Part shown: piece by piece, positions 49,793 through 59,993 of the stretch | Position numbering within the stretch: position 1 is the stretch's first letter | How the letters are laid out: the number at the start of each line of letters is the position of its first letter | Origin: Linepithema humile | Lineage: Eukaryota > Arthropoda > Insecta > Hymenoptera > Formicidae | Direction: 5' to 3' | Length of the DNA: 64,000 bases | Assembly (NCBI RefSeq): GCF_040581485.1 | Contig: NC_090133.1 | Location: 19,344,001-19,408,000 of the forward strand | The notes under the pieces: model-generated | Databases searched by the model: none | Told to the model about the DNA's origin: nothing | Seen by the model: the letters and a program-made list of their open reading frames with translations, nothing else | Position numbers and translations under genes: made by a program

Positions 49793-52700
49793 CGTATCCT
49801 GTGGCCCCACCGCCATTTAAACTCTAATCGTGACTTCCGTAAGAAACCCTTAAGGCTAATTGGGGCGACTTTTTCACGAACGCGTTATTTTACGCTCTGA
49901 AAGACGCAGCAATCACCGCCGGACACTCGATATCGAGCAAATCGATCGAGTTGGAAATTAGTTTCGTCGTGGCTTCAAAGGAAAAAAAAGAGACAGAACG
50001 AGTTACAAAATGTTACACGGGAAAGGGGATGAAAATTTTTATTAAAAATGAATGCGAGGCTGAGAATTCACCTAATTAAAATCGGCTGACGATCGCGCGA
50101 TTCGTTTGAACTCCCAACTGATCTTATCCGTACGAGTTTCGTCATTAACGGATTTGCGGAGCGATTCGCGAAGCACACGGGACGTATTGAATATTAACAG
50201 ACGCTTTCATAAAAATTCTCAAAGTTGGCAAAGTGGTTTTGCGCTGTCGGTCGTCGACTGCGGCACGCGCGGTACGTTAGAAACGCTCGCTGCCTACAAA
50301 TAACGGCAGAGCTTTGAATTTTAATGCACCGCGGCGACGTTGCGGCATCAGGCATCATTCTGAAGGGAACAATGTGCTCGCAAGATTAATCGACAGCACT
50401 GATAGCGCCGCTATTCTCCCTTATCACGAAACGAAATGTCGCTGGAAATGAGCAGTCGTCTTTCTTCTCGCTCATTTCGTATTCTGTTTCTTGTACGGTC
50501 GGCCAGTGCGCGACTAATTAATTAAAATCATTAGATTGGATTTAAATTTACTTTTCAATGATTGTGTATGCGAGTAATGATACGACATTACAAGTGTCAA
50601 TTAATCGGAATGTTCACTAATCAGTGACACAAATTTTAGTAATCGAGCGGTAATTAGCCAGCAGAATAAAGACTCATTTATATTCTCCAAAGTATTTCCA
50701 TTTATACAGAGAATGGCGAAAATTGTGGAATAATCGCGAAGGAAGAAATCCTTCATGAAAAAAATATGAGACAAAATTGCCGAATAGAATATTTTCATAA
50801 GAAGTTGCGTCTCCGAGGAAAACGGCTGCAAGCTGCCACGTATACTTGCGCTCATTTAAATAAGCGAGATACGCGCAGGGCGACTAGGAAAATTGAACCA
50901 TCTTCTTGTAAGTATCCTATACAGGATACTAATATGAATAATATGCGCGGGACTCGGCATTATAATTGCGAGGTTAGAGGGGACATTGCTCATCTACTGT
51001 GTACATCGAGCACTACATGTAGGCATCTGATTGTTCCCCATTTATCTGATATGGAGAACACATTCATCTATTATGTATACGAGATAAGATGGAAATCAGG
51101 CAGATAAATCAGATACGTAATGGAACAACAAGTTCAATGTTAATGCTATTAAACCATAAAAGGATATTCCTGGTTGCTTATTTTAGAATTTTAATACCGA
51201 TAAAGTTAAACGTGATCTAAAAGTGTGACCGGACAAGACTTAAAATAAGATGTCCAATATTTATATTTCAAGTCGGCTAATAAATGACAATTATTAATGA
51301 ATAATTCGATTGCGCGATAAAAATGTTTTAGAAAGCTTTTTAGTAATAACAATACGTACGTAATAATAATAGCAATATTTATCAAGTTTTTTCACAACAA
51401 TCAACAAGATCACAGATTCCAAACAACATTTATTCCATTTTTTCATCGCAAAAAATTTCATTAGATTGCACATGAAGCTTTTTGTTATTTTCTTCCGTCG
51501 AGATTTCGATACTAAATAATTGTCCGATTAAACAATATTGACAGATTTTTTTAGAACACCGTGTACAGCCGCTCAATCAATACAAATCGCTCTTCGAAAG
51601 GACCCCCTCTCTTCCAGAGAAAATTATTTGCGTCGAATCACTCGATGTCGGTATCGATGTCGAAACGCAGCCCGCAAAAATAATCCAGCCCGGGGCAGGT
51701 AGCGTTTATACGCGACGTTTCTCTCTTTCCAGCGTTACGCTCGGACAGAAATACGGTCGATCCGGCAGCTATTTTCTCTGCGGTCCGGCAACGGCCGGCC
51801 TCCGCGCGTCGGATTTTCTCCCGCTCTCCGTGATTGCAGCGTCCCGAAGCGGCACGGAGGATCTTTGAAATGCACGTGGGCGCGCACTATTAATTACAGC
51901 GTATCCAATTATTCTTCGTTACGCGAATGATATATCGGTCGGCCGATTCCCATTTTATTATATCGCATCGAACGCTCGACGCGCGCATCCACAGCACGCT
52001 GCGTCGCGCGCGAGTTATATATAATCCCCTCGCCGTAACAATTATATAACAATACTAATGCCGCAACAATGGACGCGATAACGAGGGACAACCTCGCGTT
52101 GAATATCATGATGCGTTCTCGCGTATACTGATATCACACGCTGTTTGAGAAAACGTATTGACTCGAAATACCGATAGCGCAGCTAGTATCAAGGGAGAGA
52201 GTCGGAAAAATCTTCTACTTTTAGTTTTAAATTAAAAATAAATAAATAATTTATAGATACATAATTTTAATGAAAACAAGGAAAAACGAAAAATGATGCG
52301 CGATTCGCGAAGCACTGCACAAAATGAATTACAAATAATAAGAAATTTATGGTAAATTATCTCTCTTTTCGTCTTAACGTAAATTTTTTTAAAAAAATCT
52401 TCTCTACCTTTTTTTCTTTTCATGCACATTGTCTTTATATGGATCAATGATTCTCAATTCCGTAAAAGTGCCAAGATGCTTTCAATGCATTTCCGTTATT
52501 ATTTTCCACACTATCGTGTATACGAGACTCGAATCGAAGCGTCGGCGCCGCGAGCTTGTTAATTGCGGAGAGCTGTCTGATCAACGGACGGCATAATACC
52601 GAGTCATTGAGATGCGCAGCAGCGTTAGACGGTTAGTCTAGCCGCGTAGGCAACGGCGAAACAAGACCACTTCACAGCCATGACTAAACAGAGCCCAGAG

Positions 52701-55700
52701 CCAAGGCGGGCTTACGTCGATTACTTCATTAATTAGCCTGACCCAAGACGTATCCGCTTTCCTTCGTCTTCGCTACTGTCGTTCCTTTATGCTCGGATTC
52801 GCATTGACAGCTAAACCACTCCCGCGCCAACATCGATACAATTTCCATTTTTTTCTATAAAACTTAATACGTTTAAAAATCTATTTACTTTTGCAAACAA
52901 ATTTCATCAATAACTGTGTTCCCGAACGACGAACCATTTAATTGTAAGTACCAACCATGCTAACGTTACTTGACTTCGATGATCGAACGAGAACCGATAG
53001 TTTTCAGAGAAATCTCACATCCGCGCAAAAGAAAAACTTTATTTAATTTGTCGTAAGTTATTTTAGATCACACAAGTATTCAAATAATGTCATAAATATG
53101 TTTAAATGCTCTAAATACCTTTCAAATCTTTTAGACTCTGTGTTAGATATTTGTAACATTTTTTTTATTTTGTGCGAATATTTTTTAAAGGTTTCTTTTT
53201 TTTTAAATTGTATAAGGCATTCATAACATTAACATATAACGCTGCGTAAAATTTTCTAATTTGCCAAAGTTTTAATAGAGCAGATAAACGCGAACAAGTG
53301 GGGAAGAAATTAACGCTTCGCTTTCGATTGTGAAACTAATCCTTTAAAATGATAAAAATCGCCATCGTACGAGCGATCTCACCACGACATGGTTCGCGAT
53401 TCGCAAGTCCGAGACATCTAACGGATTTAAAGCTTTTGCGGTGGGATTAAAGGTTACCCAGGGGTTAAGGGTCGGATCGAACGGTAGAGCCGAGCCCTAC
53501 CCTCGTTGCATTAATTCAACACGACTACTTTGGTGCACTGTACGCGCAACCGTGACACCGTACGAGCGTTATTTTATTCCACAAAATTCTCGAGCGATAA
53601 ATCTAATGCGTTTTTACGCTTTACCCGCTTCCTGCCCGCTTCATAAATTCTATCCTCAACGAGAACCTTTCCGTCATTTCGAGCACGAAAGTGTTCCGAG
53701 CGATCCTTTCATCACCGCATCCTTTTTGCCCCGCCCCACGTTCTTTATTTCGATAATTAAATCTCTCTCTTCCGCATTGTCTACGATCAAAGCTCACAGT
53801 GTTTCCCCTGTTAGAGGAATAATCAAACTGGAGTACTTTTAATTTTTATAATCTACAAAAGATTCAAATAAAAGGCTCTCGATAAAGCAGTGATGTTCCT
53901 TCGCAAGCATCGATCCGGAAATATGATATATCGCATTGTACATTCATTAATTTTATGTAATATTTCTTTTGCAATAAATGTTTTACTATGAAAATATACG
54001 TTTGGATGTAAAAAAATTTTAATTATTTTTCTGAATTAAAAAATTAAAGACCCTTTCTGCAGACTAAAAAATTAAATATTTTTTGAGATTACGCATTACC
54101 ATTCCGATTTAACCCTTTGCGGTCGTAAAGCTGAACATTTCAGATGTCGTAATCTTCTGTTACGGGCGCATGTCACACAGAAGGGTTCCAACATCGTTTT
54201 TACTTGAAACCCCATTTCATACCCACACCCCAAGAAACAAACCAAAAGCTATGTAGTATGTATAGAATGCTACATATGTATACATACGTATGTAGCATTC
54301 TATATATATATTTATTTACAAAAATGTTTGAATTTTTATATTAGAAAATTGCACGTACAATAAAGTCAACGGCAAAAAAGACTCGATCGCAAACGGTTAA
54401 AATGTCTGAATAAAATGTCTGATTTCGCGTTTGAAAATTGGATTAACCGCGCAATAATAAATTACTCACTCACGTCACTTTGATGTAAGCGCCGGAAAAA
54501 ATTCTCGCTCGTACATCGTGAGAAATGCTTGCTCCCGATTTTCCCGGATGCATGTTCATCCGAATAATCGCGTCGCGCGTCGCGTCGCCCGCCATCGCTT
54601 ATCCCCGAAAGCCGCTGCAATCTGGATCAGAGCCCTTGCAGGAACGTGCAGGCCGGCTCGAGGAGCAATCCTTCTTGCCGAACTGACGGGCGGACGTACG
54701 AGATTTCCACGCCAGGCTGTTCTCCACCCCGATCGTGTTCAACATCTGTCTCTTTTTCTCCGCACGGGAGAGCAGCGGCGGTCCGGTCGGAATCCGGAGA
54801 AAAAAACCAGGTTCATTGCGACCGGCGGCTCGTATCCACGATTTATCCAGTCGCGGATTGCCTCCGCGGAGAGATCGGGGCCGATCTAATTTCGCGCGTG
54901 ACCCCGACGAAGAAGCTTGAGAGCTTTCTATCTCCGGCGATGGCTCGATCTCGTATCTGGCCGATCTCTATCTTTCTCTGCCGGGCTGCGAGTACGAGCT
55001 CCGTCCGGATTTCTCAGGCGTTAAACATGGAAAGCGCAATTGCGAGATCTGAGAGTATTTTTCAAGTATTTGCGACAGCGTACTTTTTTCAACGATTTTC
55101 CCTTCGTCAGCGCTGCGAATCTTCATGCATTTTAATCTGATTTTCGTTCAATTTATCACTCTCGCTAAGTATTTTAATACCGAATAATCAGGATAACAAT
55201 AAAGACAATGTAAATGTCGCGCTGGCGCAAAAACACTTTTTTTTTTGTCGTTTTAAAAAGTTCTCGTTCGGGAAGAAATGTTCCACCATTGAGCGTTTGT
55301 ATCTCTTCAACGGTGAAAGACAAATTGTCTTATGCGTCGCTTTGCTCGATTTAAATTCAGCACGGTGCACTTCGTCCATGAGAAGTTTCCTTTTTCCACT
55401 TTAACTTTTGCTCCCCTCCTTTTCGTTCTTAACTATGACATTCGGATAACAACGCGAGACACGAAAATGACTATAAAACGGAATTTGATATACGGGCCCG
55501 ACAGGTATCCCGTTCCATTTCTCTACTTTTGTTCTTGCAAAATATTTCCCTCACAATTACACTCGCGTAAAACGCGATGACTATTATTTCGTGATAAAGC
55601 AAACGTGTTTTCCCGAGTGTCATCCTGCGAACATTATTTTGCAACGCGGCCGAGCGTTGCGTCCCTTCCCTTCGCAAAATATTATTTGTTTTGTTTCGCG

Positions 55701-57828
55701 AGCGTTCGTAAAAATCTGTATTTCGCGCGCGAGAAAGAATGAGAGAAAAAAAAAGCAGAGAAAGAGAGAGAGGGGAAGAGGACGCGCTGTTTCACAACCG
55801 CGATCTGCCCGCGCTAGAATATCCCGATAATTTTGGTCGTAACACATCGCAGGTACGCGTTTGCACTCACGTTTTTCTTGCGTGTCACGGTATCAATTTT
55901 TGGAACGGTCGCATGATCGGTGTAATCGCCGAAAACGCTTCGATAATGTCTCACTGTCTGCGCGCTAGTTACACGTGTGCATTTGCGTTCGGCCTTTCTA
56001 ATGGTGTCGCGATTTTGAGAATTCTGAGTGGCACTCGTCGATAATTGTAGCAATTATAATTATAACGGTCCCTCCCGTCCGAATATAACACCGTTTGCGG
56101 CGTGGGACGGATACCGGGTGGCGCGGGTCAGTAAAATCCATTTTGCGTAATCCGTCATGTCTGCATTTATCCGTCATTAATTCAGCTGCGATTTTAATTG
56201 ACAGAAAAGCTACCTCGCTCGCTCGCGGCTCGCGAGCGGTGTTTATATTATCGATTTTGCGAGACACCCGCGACCGCCGGCCAGGCGATGAGCGCGGCTC
56301 ACTCGTGTCTACGCGAATGATGCAATGATAACTGCACCTGTCTGCGTCGATAAACCGCGGGGAATGCGGATTGTTAAAGCTTGATTACGAAATTTCGCAA
56401 AATCCACAGGTAGCACTGAATTCTAAAAATTGCTTATGACGTTGCATAAAAATAAATATCGCAGTTGAATGATAGTTTATACAACTGCAAACCTGCCTAG
56501 CCAAATATTTTCCAAAAACTTTTGCATCTGTAGTCAACAGTACGGAAACAATAAAAAATATAGCTTTTATAACTTTAGATTTTATTTCTTTTGTGAGTTA
56601 CATTCTCAGTATCTTCAATTAAATTTTTTCCTTCCTATAAATTAATTTTTAAACAAATTTTAAATCATTTTTCGATAGCAATAAATTTTATATCATCAAA
56701 ATTATTTGTCTGATATTTAAATTTTCGTAAATTTTAATCAGAAGTGTATGCGTTTAATATATACATATAAAGAGATTCGGAAACTGTTAAAAAAGAACTT
56801 TTTTCTAATGTATGCATAGATAAATTCTTTGTGGAACTCGATAGATTTTTTACTTCCACTTTCCTAGTCAAGCTGTTAGCAAATGCCGTTAATCTCGCTG
56901 ATCGCCATCGAACGCAGAGCGAATTACCCTCGTTATTATATCGCCGCGGGGGATTTTATGATATTTTCCTCCGGTATATAACAGCGGTTTCATCCACGCA
57001 GTACTGCGCGCGCGCGCGCGAGTGCATCACGTACAGAGGTCGGTCCAAACATTTGATACGAAGTGACCGCACAGCCGCTTTGTATATTTTTCGATTCGTG
57101 GAACAATACAAGGGCGACGAGTTGGAAGATTGCCCGTGATCAAATGTTACACATAACACAAATTTCTCGAATAGTTCGCCAGGGAGAAACGGATCACGAC
57201 AGATCGTTGAGCTCCTTCCTTTCTCTTTAACGGGAAATTCGAGGGGATTTTTGCCAAAATAAGAGCAAACACCTCGTGCGTGGCGGGTTTCGAAATCGAA
57301 TAACCCTGTAAACAATGTTTACGGCCGCTTTCCATTTTTGCGAATCTAGTAAAAATTCTGATTTGCAGCACGCTGTTGAAGCACGGCGAATGTACCGCGT
57401 ACGACGTCAAGTCTCACGATTTTGTAATCCATTTCACGCAGTTCTCATCTTCCCGTTCGTTCCATCGATCCTTCAAATTTCCCATCATACTGAATCATCG
57501 GGCATACGAAAAGAGACGGCGCCGGGACTGTTCAGTCGCAATTAAATTTTCTCTCGCTTCTAATATTAAATAACGTACTTTTCGCGTAAAGTTAATGGCG
57601 CTTAAAAATTTAAACCCCTCATTCGATGCGCTTTATCCACCTCATCGGTCGTCGACCGAGAACGCGGCGCGTCCTTTCAAAAGCACTGCATTAAATGTTG
57701 ATTGTCCGTCTACTCAAAGGCCAGTTATATAGTCGTACGACCAGTTTCACGAGGTTAACCCTGGCGGCAACCAGCACGGGCACCGCAGAGAGAGGCTAAA
57801 ACCGGAGTCCAGTTACGTTCGGTAGTGC

Positions 57829-57868
<40 letters not shown>

Positions 57869-59993
57869 CCCGGTAGGTGCCCATCCCTTCTGAATATTTT
57901 AGGAAGTACGCGCGCGTACATCCCTTCTTGCCCCTCGCTATATTATATCGGGCTCGAAGCCTCCGGTGGACCCAGGCGAGTGTACACCCGGGGCAGATAT
58001 ATTCGCGATTAAATTCGCTGTAGTACATATGCGTGTGTATCGGTGTGCGGCGTGCCTGGAAAACTCGCTTTCGCAAATGCGCGAAAATTATAGAGAGTGG
58101 CCGGAAGTGGCGCGCTTCGGCTGTCAGAGAAAACGTGCGGAAATGAAAAAGGGCATGTCGCAAATTCCGCATCTGAGCGCGACTCGCAGATTCGTCCGCG
58201 AAACTCCGCCGATGTACGATTCGTGCTTCAATTCCAGAACCGGCTCGAGAATTGCTGCGCTTCAAACAACATCGTTTATAATCCGGTCCAGTTAAGTTTT
58301 TTCTCACATACATGAGAATTGTTTTAAATCGCGCGGATTTTAAAATCAAGTGCCTTGATGCATTTAACAATAGAATCGCGGATATTCTCTTATATATATT
58401 AAATTTAAAATATTACGCTATTCTCAATTGCACCTAAAAATTTCACATTCTTAAAAACTAAAATGTGTAAAAATATTATTTCAAACAGGAAAAACAGGAT
58501 ATTCAATATAAAAAACGTTCACATAATGAGTGCTGCCGCGATTTGAATAAAATACAATAATTTTCTTTTGTTATTGCACAGAGATGGAACAATTGTTTTT
58601 CGTTTTTGCATTAAGAAAGTCGAAATTTCATGGACGCGAATACTTACATCGACTTATCCGGTAAGTCGTGCTCGGCGGCCAGCCGCAGATCCTCCAATGC
58701 GAAATGGTATTCTTTGAGAGCCATAAAGATCTCGGCTCTGCCCAGCAGCGCCAGGGGCAACGTCAGACCCTGATCCACCGTCTTGCTCTTATCTGAAACA
58801 GATATCGTCGACTTGTGATTTGGGGAAATATCGCTATTCGACCCCGAGTCCCGCTCGTGCTCATCGATTACTGTTAAGCGAATTTATTGACGCGCAGCCA
58901 ACGAAGCCGTGAAAATGCGGAACTCCTCCGATCGACTGATGCATGTTGGCAAGATGCTGTAAACAGGACTCGAGTGAAGTATTTATTCTACTTGTTGTAA
59001 ATCTGGCGCGCTGCCATAGCTAACAATCGACATAGTTTTAAAACCATTAGAATCCATAAAAGTTCCAGAATATTCGTTTCAATTCTAATACCCGTGCAAA
59101 TATATCACAAAATAATCATAAGTTCTAGTAATAAATCACCGTTTTAATATAACGGTTGAATCAATTAGTAATTAAATAATAATTAATAATTAATCAATAA
59201 TTAATAATACTGAATCAAGTAAATTTAAATTATATCGTAATGATAATTGCGTAACAATTAAACAATTCGTAGCTTCACGTTCTAATTATTGGCACAATAT
59301 AATTGTATATTATTTTGTATGAGCACAGAACTAAGCATAGATTCAATGATTTGCCAGCGATTCGTCTGAATAATTACTAATGTACTACTATGCATTACTA
59401 TTTTAATACATTATCAATCGCGAAACAAGATGTCCAGACAAGAGACAGTAATGCATTTATTATCCGGCTAAAATCTTCAAGTAAAACGAAGCGAGGTATG
59501 AAACCAAGTAAAATACAACGCATCCTTTTAACATAAATTATGCATTCCAGTTCACGCATTTGTATCGATCGTCGGAGAGAATCAGCGCTCAGATAATTGG
59601 CATTCTATTGCAAGCATTCTATTTATAGCGACCTGGTCGCGGAGCACGCAGGACAGCTTGACTGAGCAGCAAAAGGGCCTTTTCGTATTGGCCAACGGCG
59701 GCGAGCTGATATCCTTCGAGTCGTCTGCGCCTCGAGATCTCCGCATCCTTGTCCCTGAAAAGGGGCTGCACCTTTCCGAGCGCGTCGACCACGACGTCCC
59801 GCACTTTCGCGTCGGTGAAGATCGCCCTCGCCCGCCCCACGTCGTCATCGATCCGGCCGAATATCTTCGATGTCCAGGTATCGCCCGCGGTGTGCGTCAC
59901 GAAGTCGCTGAAATCGTGGAAGAATCCCTTCTTGCCGGAGCGCACGGTCTCCGATGAGCAGAGGATTCTGTAAAATTCATCATGATCCTGCAT
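26600..59993 (-). CDS. SMYD4: SMYD4-like SET and MYND domain protein
   Basis: Nine exons on the minus strand join in frame to about 720 aa: 59633-59993, 58648-58792, 45405-45535, 33574-33781, 32777-32898, 31730-32173, 31154-31355, 29183-29398 and 26600-26933. Residues 1-212 are the helical, TPR-like N-terminal region. The SET domain begins near residue 230 (EIRETTTAGKHAVAT) and is split by a MYND zinc finger at about 275-315 (HCQHC, then paired Cys and a final HxxxC). The SET core resumes with FNHDCYPAV (about residues 527-535) and AENYGPIF. Post-SET Cys (FRCTCRAC, then CPTAGC, KCLGCQKKIC) and a C-terminal helical region follow. SMYD proteins are lysine methyltransferase-like; SMYD4 members are linked to muscle and heart development, but the substrate here is unknown. 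The exon 6/7 junction is uncertain: the acceptor at 31355 keeps the frame with the donor after 31730, whereas the acceptor at 31375 would need another donor. The ATG at 59993 is the first in its exon; upstream coding cannot be excluded. Confidence 0.92.
28006..28185 (-). other. 59-codon basic open frame inside the SMYD4 last intron
   Basis: An ATG at 28185 (second ATG at codon 9) opens a frame ending at TGA 28006-28008. The product is rich in Lys, Arg and Ser, with NNKRPREK and SKGKKRRK patches that resemble nuclear-localisation signals. No family is recognised. It is on the same strand as SMYD4 and could be a small nested gene, a lost exon, or chance. Confidence 0.2.
28292..28705. mobile_element. 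hAT-type MITE, 414 bp, with 8-bp target-site duplication
   Basis: The element begins CAGGCGCCGCGGAA and ends with the exact reverse complement. It is flanked on both sides by CTTAAAGA (28284-28291 and 28706-28713). An 8-bp duplication and a CAG start are hallmarks of the hAT superfamily. A 62-bp segment is directly repeated inside (28441-28502 and 28629-28690) with very few differences. A run of nine G lies near 28309 and a TA microsatellite near 28427-28442. There is no transposase frame, so it is non-autonomous. It sits in the last intron of SMYD4. Confidence 0.92.
29399..31153 (-). other. SMYD4 intron between the two C-terminal SET exons
   Basis: A 1.75-kb intron of mixed composition. Frames at 29769-30044 and 30144-30428 show no domains. 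No gene or element is recognised. Confidence 0.55.
31376..31729 (-). other. Short SMYD4 intron with long G-run in the transcript
   Basis: This 354-374-bp intron contains a C-rich tract at 31431-31461 on the plus strand, so the SMYD4 pre-mRNA carries a long G-rich run including about 14 consecutive G. G-runs of this kind can form quadruplexes and influence splicing. The neighbouring acceptor is weak and ambiguous (31355 or 31375). Confidence 0.6.
32174..32776 (-). other. SMYD4 intron
   Basis: A 603-bp AT-rich intron downstream of the MYND exon, with a short CT repeat at 32739-32753. No gene is seen. Confidence 0.6.
32899..33573 (-). other. SMYD4 intron splitting the MYND finger
   Basis: A 675-bp intron; the half near the upstream exon (33340-33570) is GC-rich, the rest AT-rich with a 20-bp A tract near 33132. 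No gene is seen. Confidence 0.6.
35139..35396 (+). other. 85-codon open frame with signal-peptide-like start, antisense within SMYD4 intron
   Basis: The frame has a true ATG and begins MKRCCFVLLLTDLYAVQ, which looks like a short signal peptide, followed by a mixed hydrophilic stretch with two more Cys. Codon composition is not obviously random. There is no recognised family and no visible promoter or polyadenylation signal tied to it, so it may be chance. Confidence 0.15.
40814..40837. repeat. (GA)n microsatellite
   Basis: Twelve GA dinucleotides within the large SMYD4 intron. Confidence 0.9.
42941..42972. repeat. Four tandem copies of an 8-bp unit
   Basis: GGGAACGA is repeated four times exactly, in a GC-rich island of the SMYD4 intron. 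Confidence 0.9.
44422..44446. repeat. (TC)n microsatellite
   Basis: About 25 bp of TC dinucleotides in the SMYD4 intron. Confidence 0.9.
49744..49792. repeat. Compound (CA)n(TA)n microsatellite
   Basis: About 27 bp of CA dinucleotides pass directly into about 22 bp of TA dinucleotides. Confidence 0.9.
54113..54396. mobile_element. piggyBac-type MITE, 284 bp, between TTAA sites
   Basis: The left end CCCTTTGCGGTCG and the right end (CCGTTTGCGATCG when inverted) match at 11 of 13 positions. Both are flanked by TTAA (54109-54112 and 54397-54400), the exclusive target of piggyBac transposases. Inside, 54263-54302 is a 40-bp near-perfect palindrome starting TAGAATGCTACATA. No transposase frame is present. 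It lies in the largest SMYD4 intron. Confidence 0.85.
57831..57867. repeat. (GCC)12 trinucleotide repeat, CGG-type in the SMYD4 transcript
   Basis: Twelve uninterrupted GCC triplets on the plus strand. On the minus strand, which SMYD4 uses, this is a CGG-type repeat inside an intron, 0.8 kb downstream of exon 2 in transcript order. Confidence 0.95.
58793..59632 (-). other. SMYD4 intron 1
   Basis: An 840-bp, mostly AT-rich intron containing near-identical ATTAATAATTAATCAATAAT-like runs around 59170-59210. No gene is seen. Confidence 0.6.

Larger units (their letters stand above)
45536..58647 (-). other. Largest SMYD4 intron (13.1 kb)
   Basis: No supported gene. It contains the piggyBac-type element at 54113-54396, a CA/TA microsatellite near 49744, a (GCC)n run at 57831-57867 and CT-rich stretches around 48730-48950. 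GC-rich islands near 48200, 51660-51870, 54570-54960 and 57800-58300 create frames up to 220 codons on the minus strand (48562-49224), but these are low-complexity Arg/Glu/Lys-rich and lack domains. Confidence 0.55.

Noticed and set aside
54518..55140. Overlapping 123- and 164-codon plus-strand frames
   Set aside because: They are in different frames of the same GC-rich patch, have no domains, and show no matching splice signals.
57813..58370. 185-codon minus-strand frame with polyglycine end
   Set aside because: The glycine run is the trinucleotide repeat and the rest is GC-island sequence without recognisable features.
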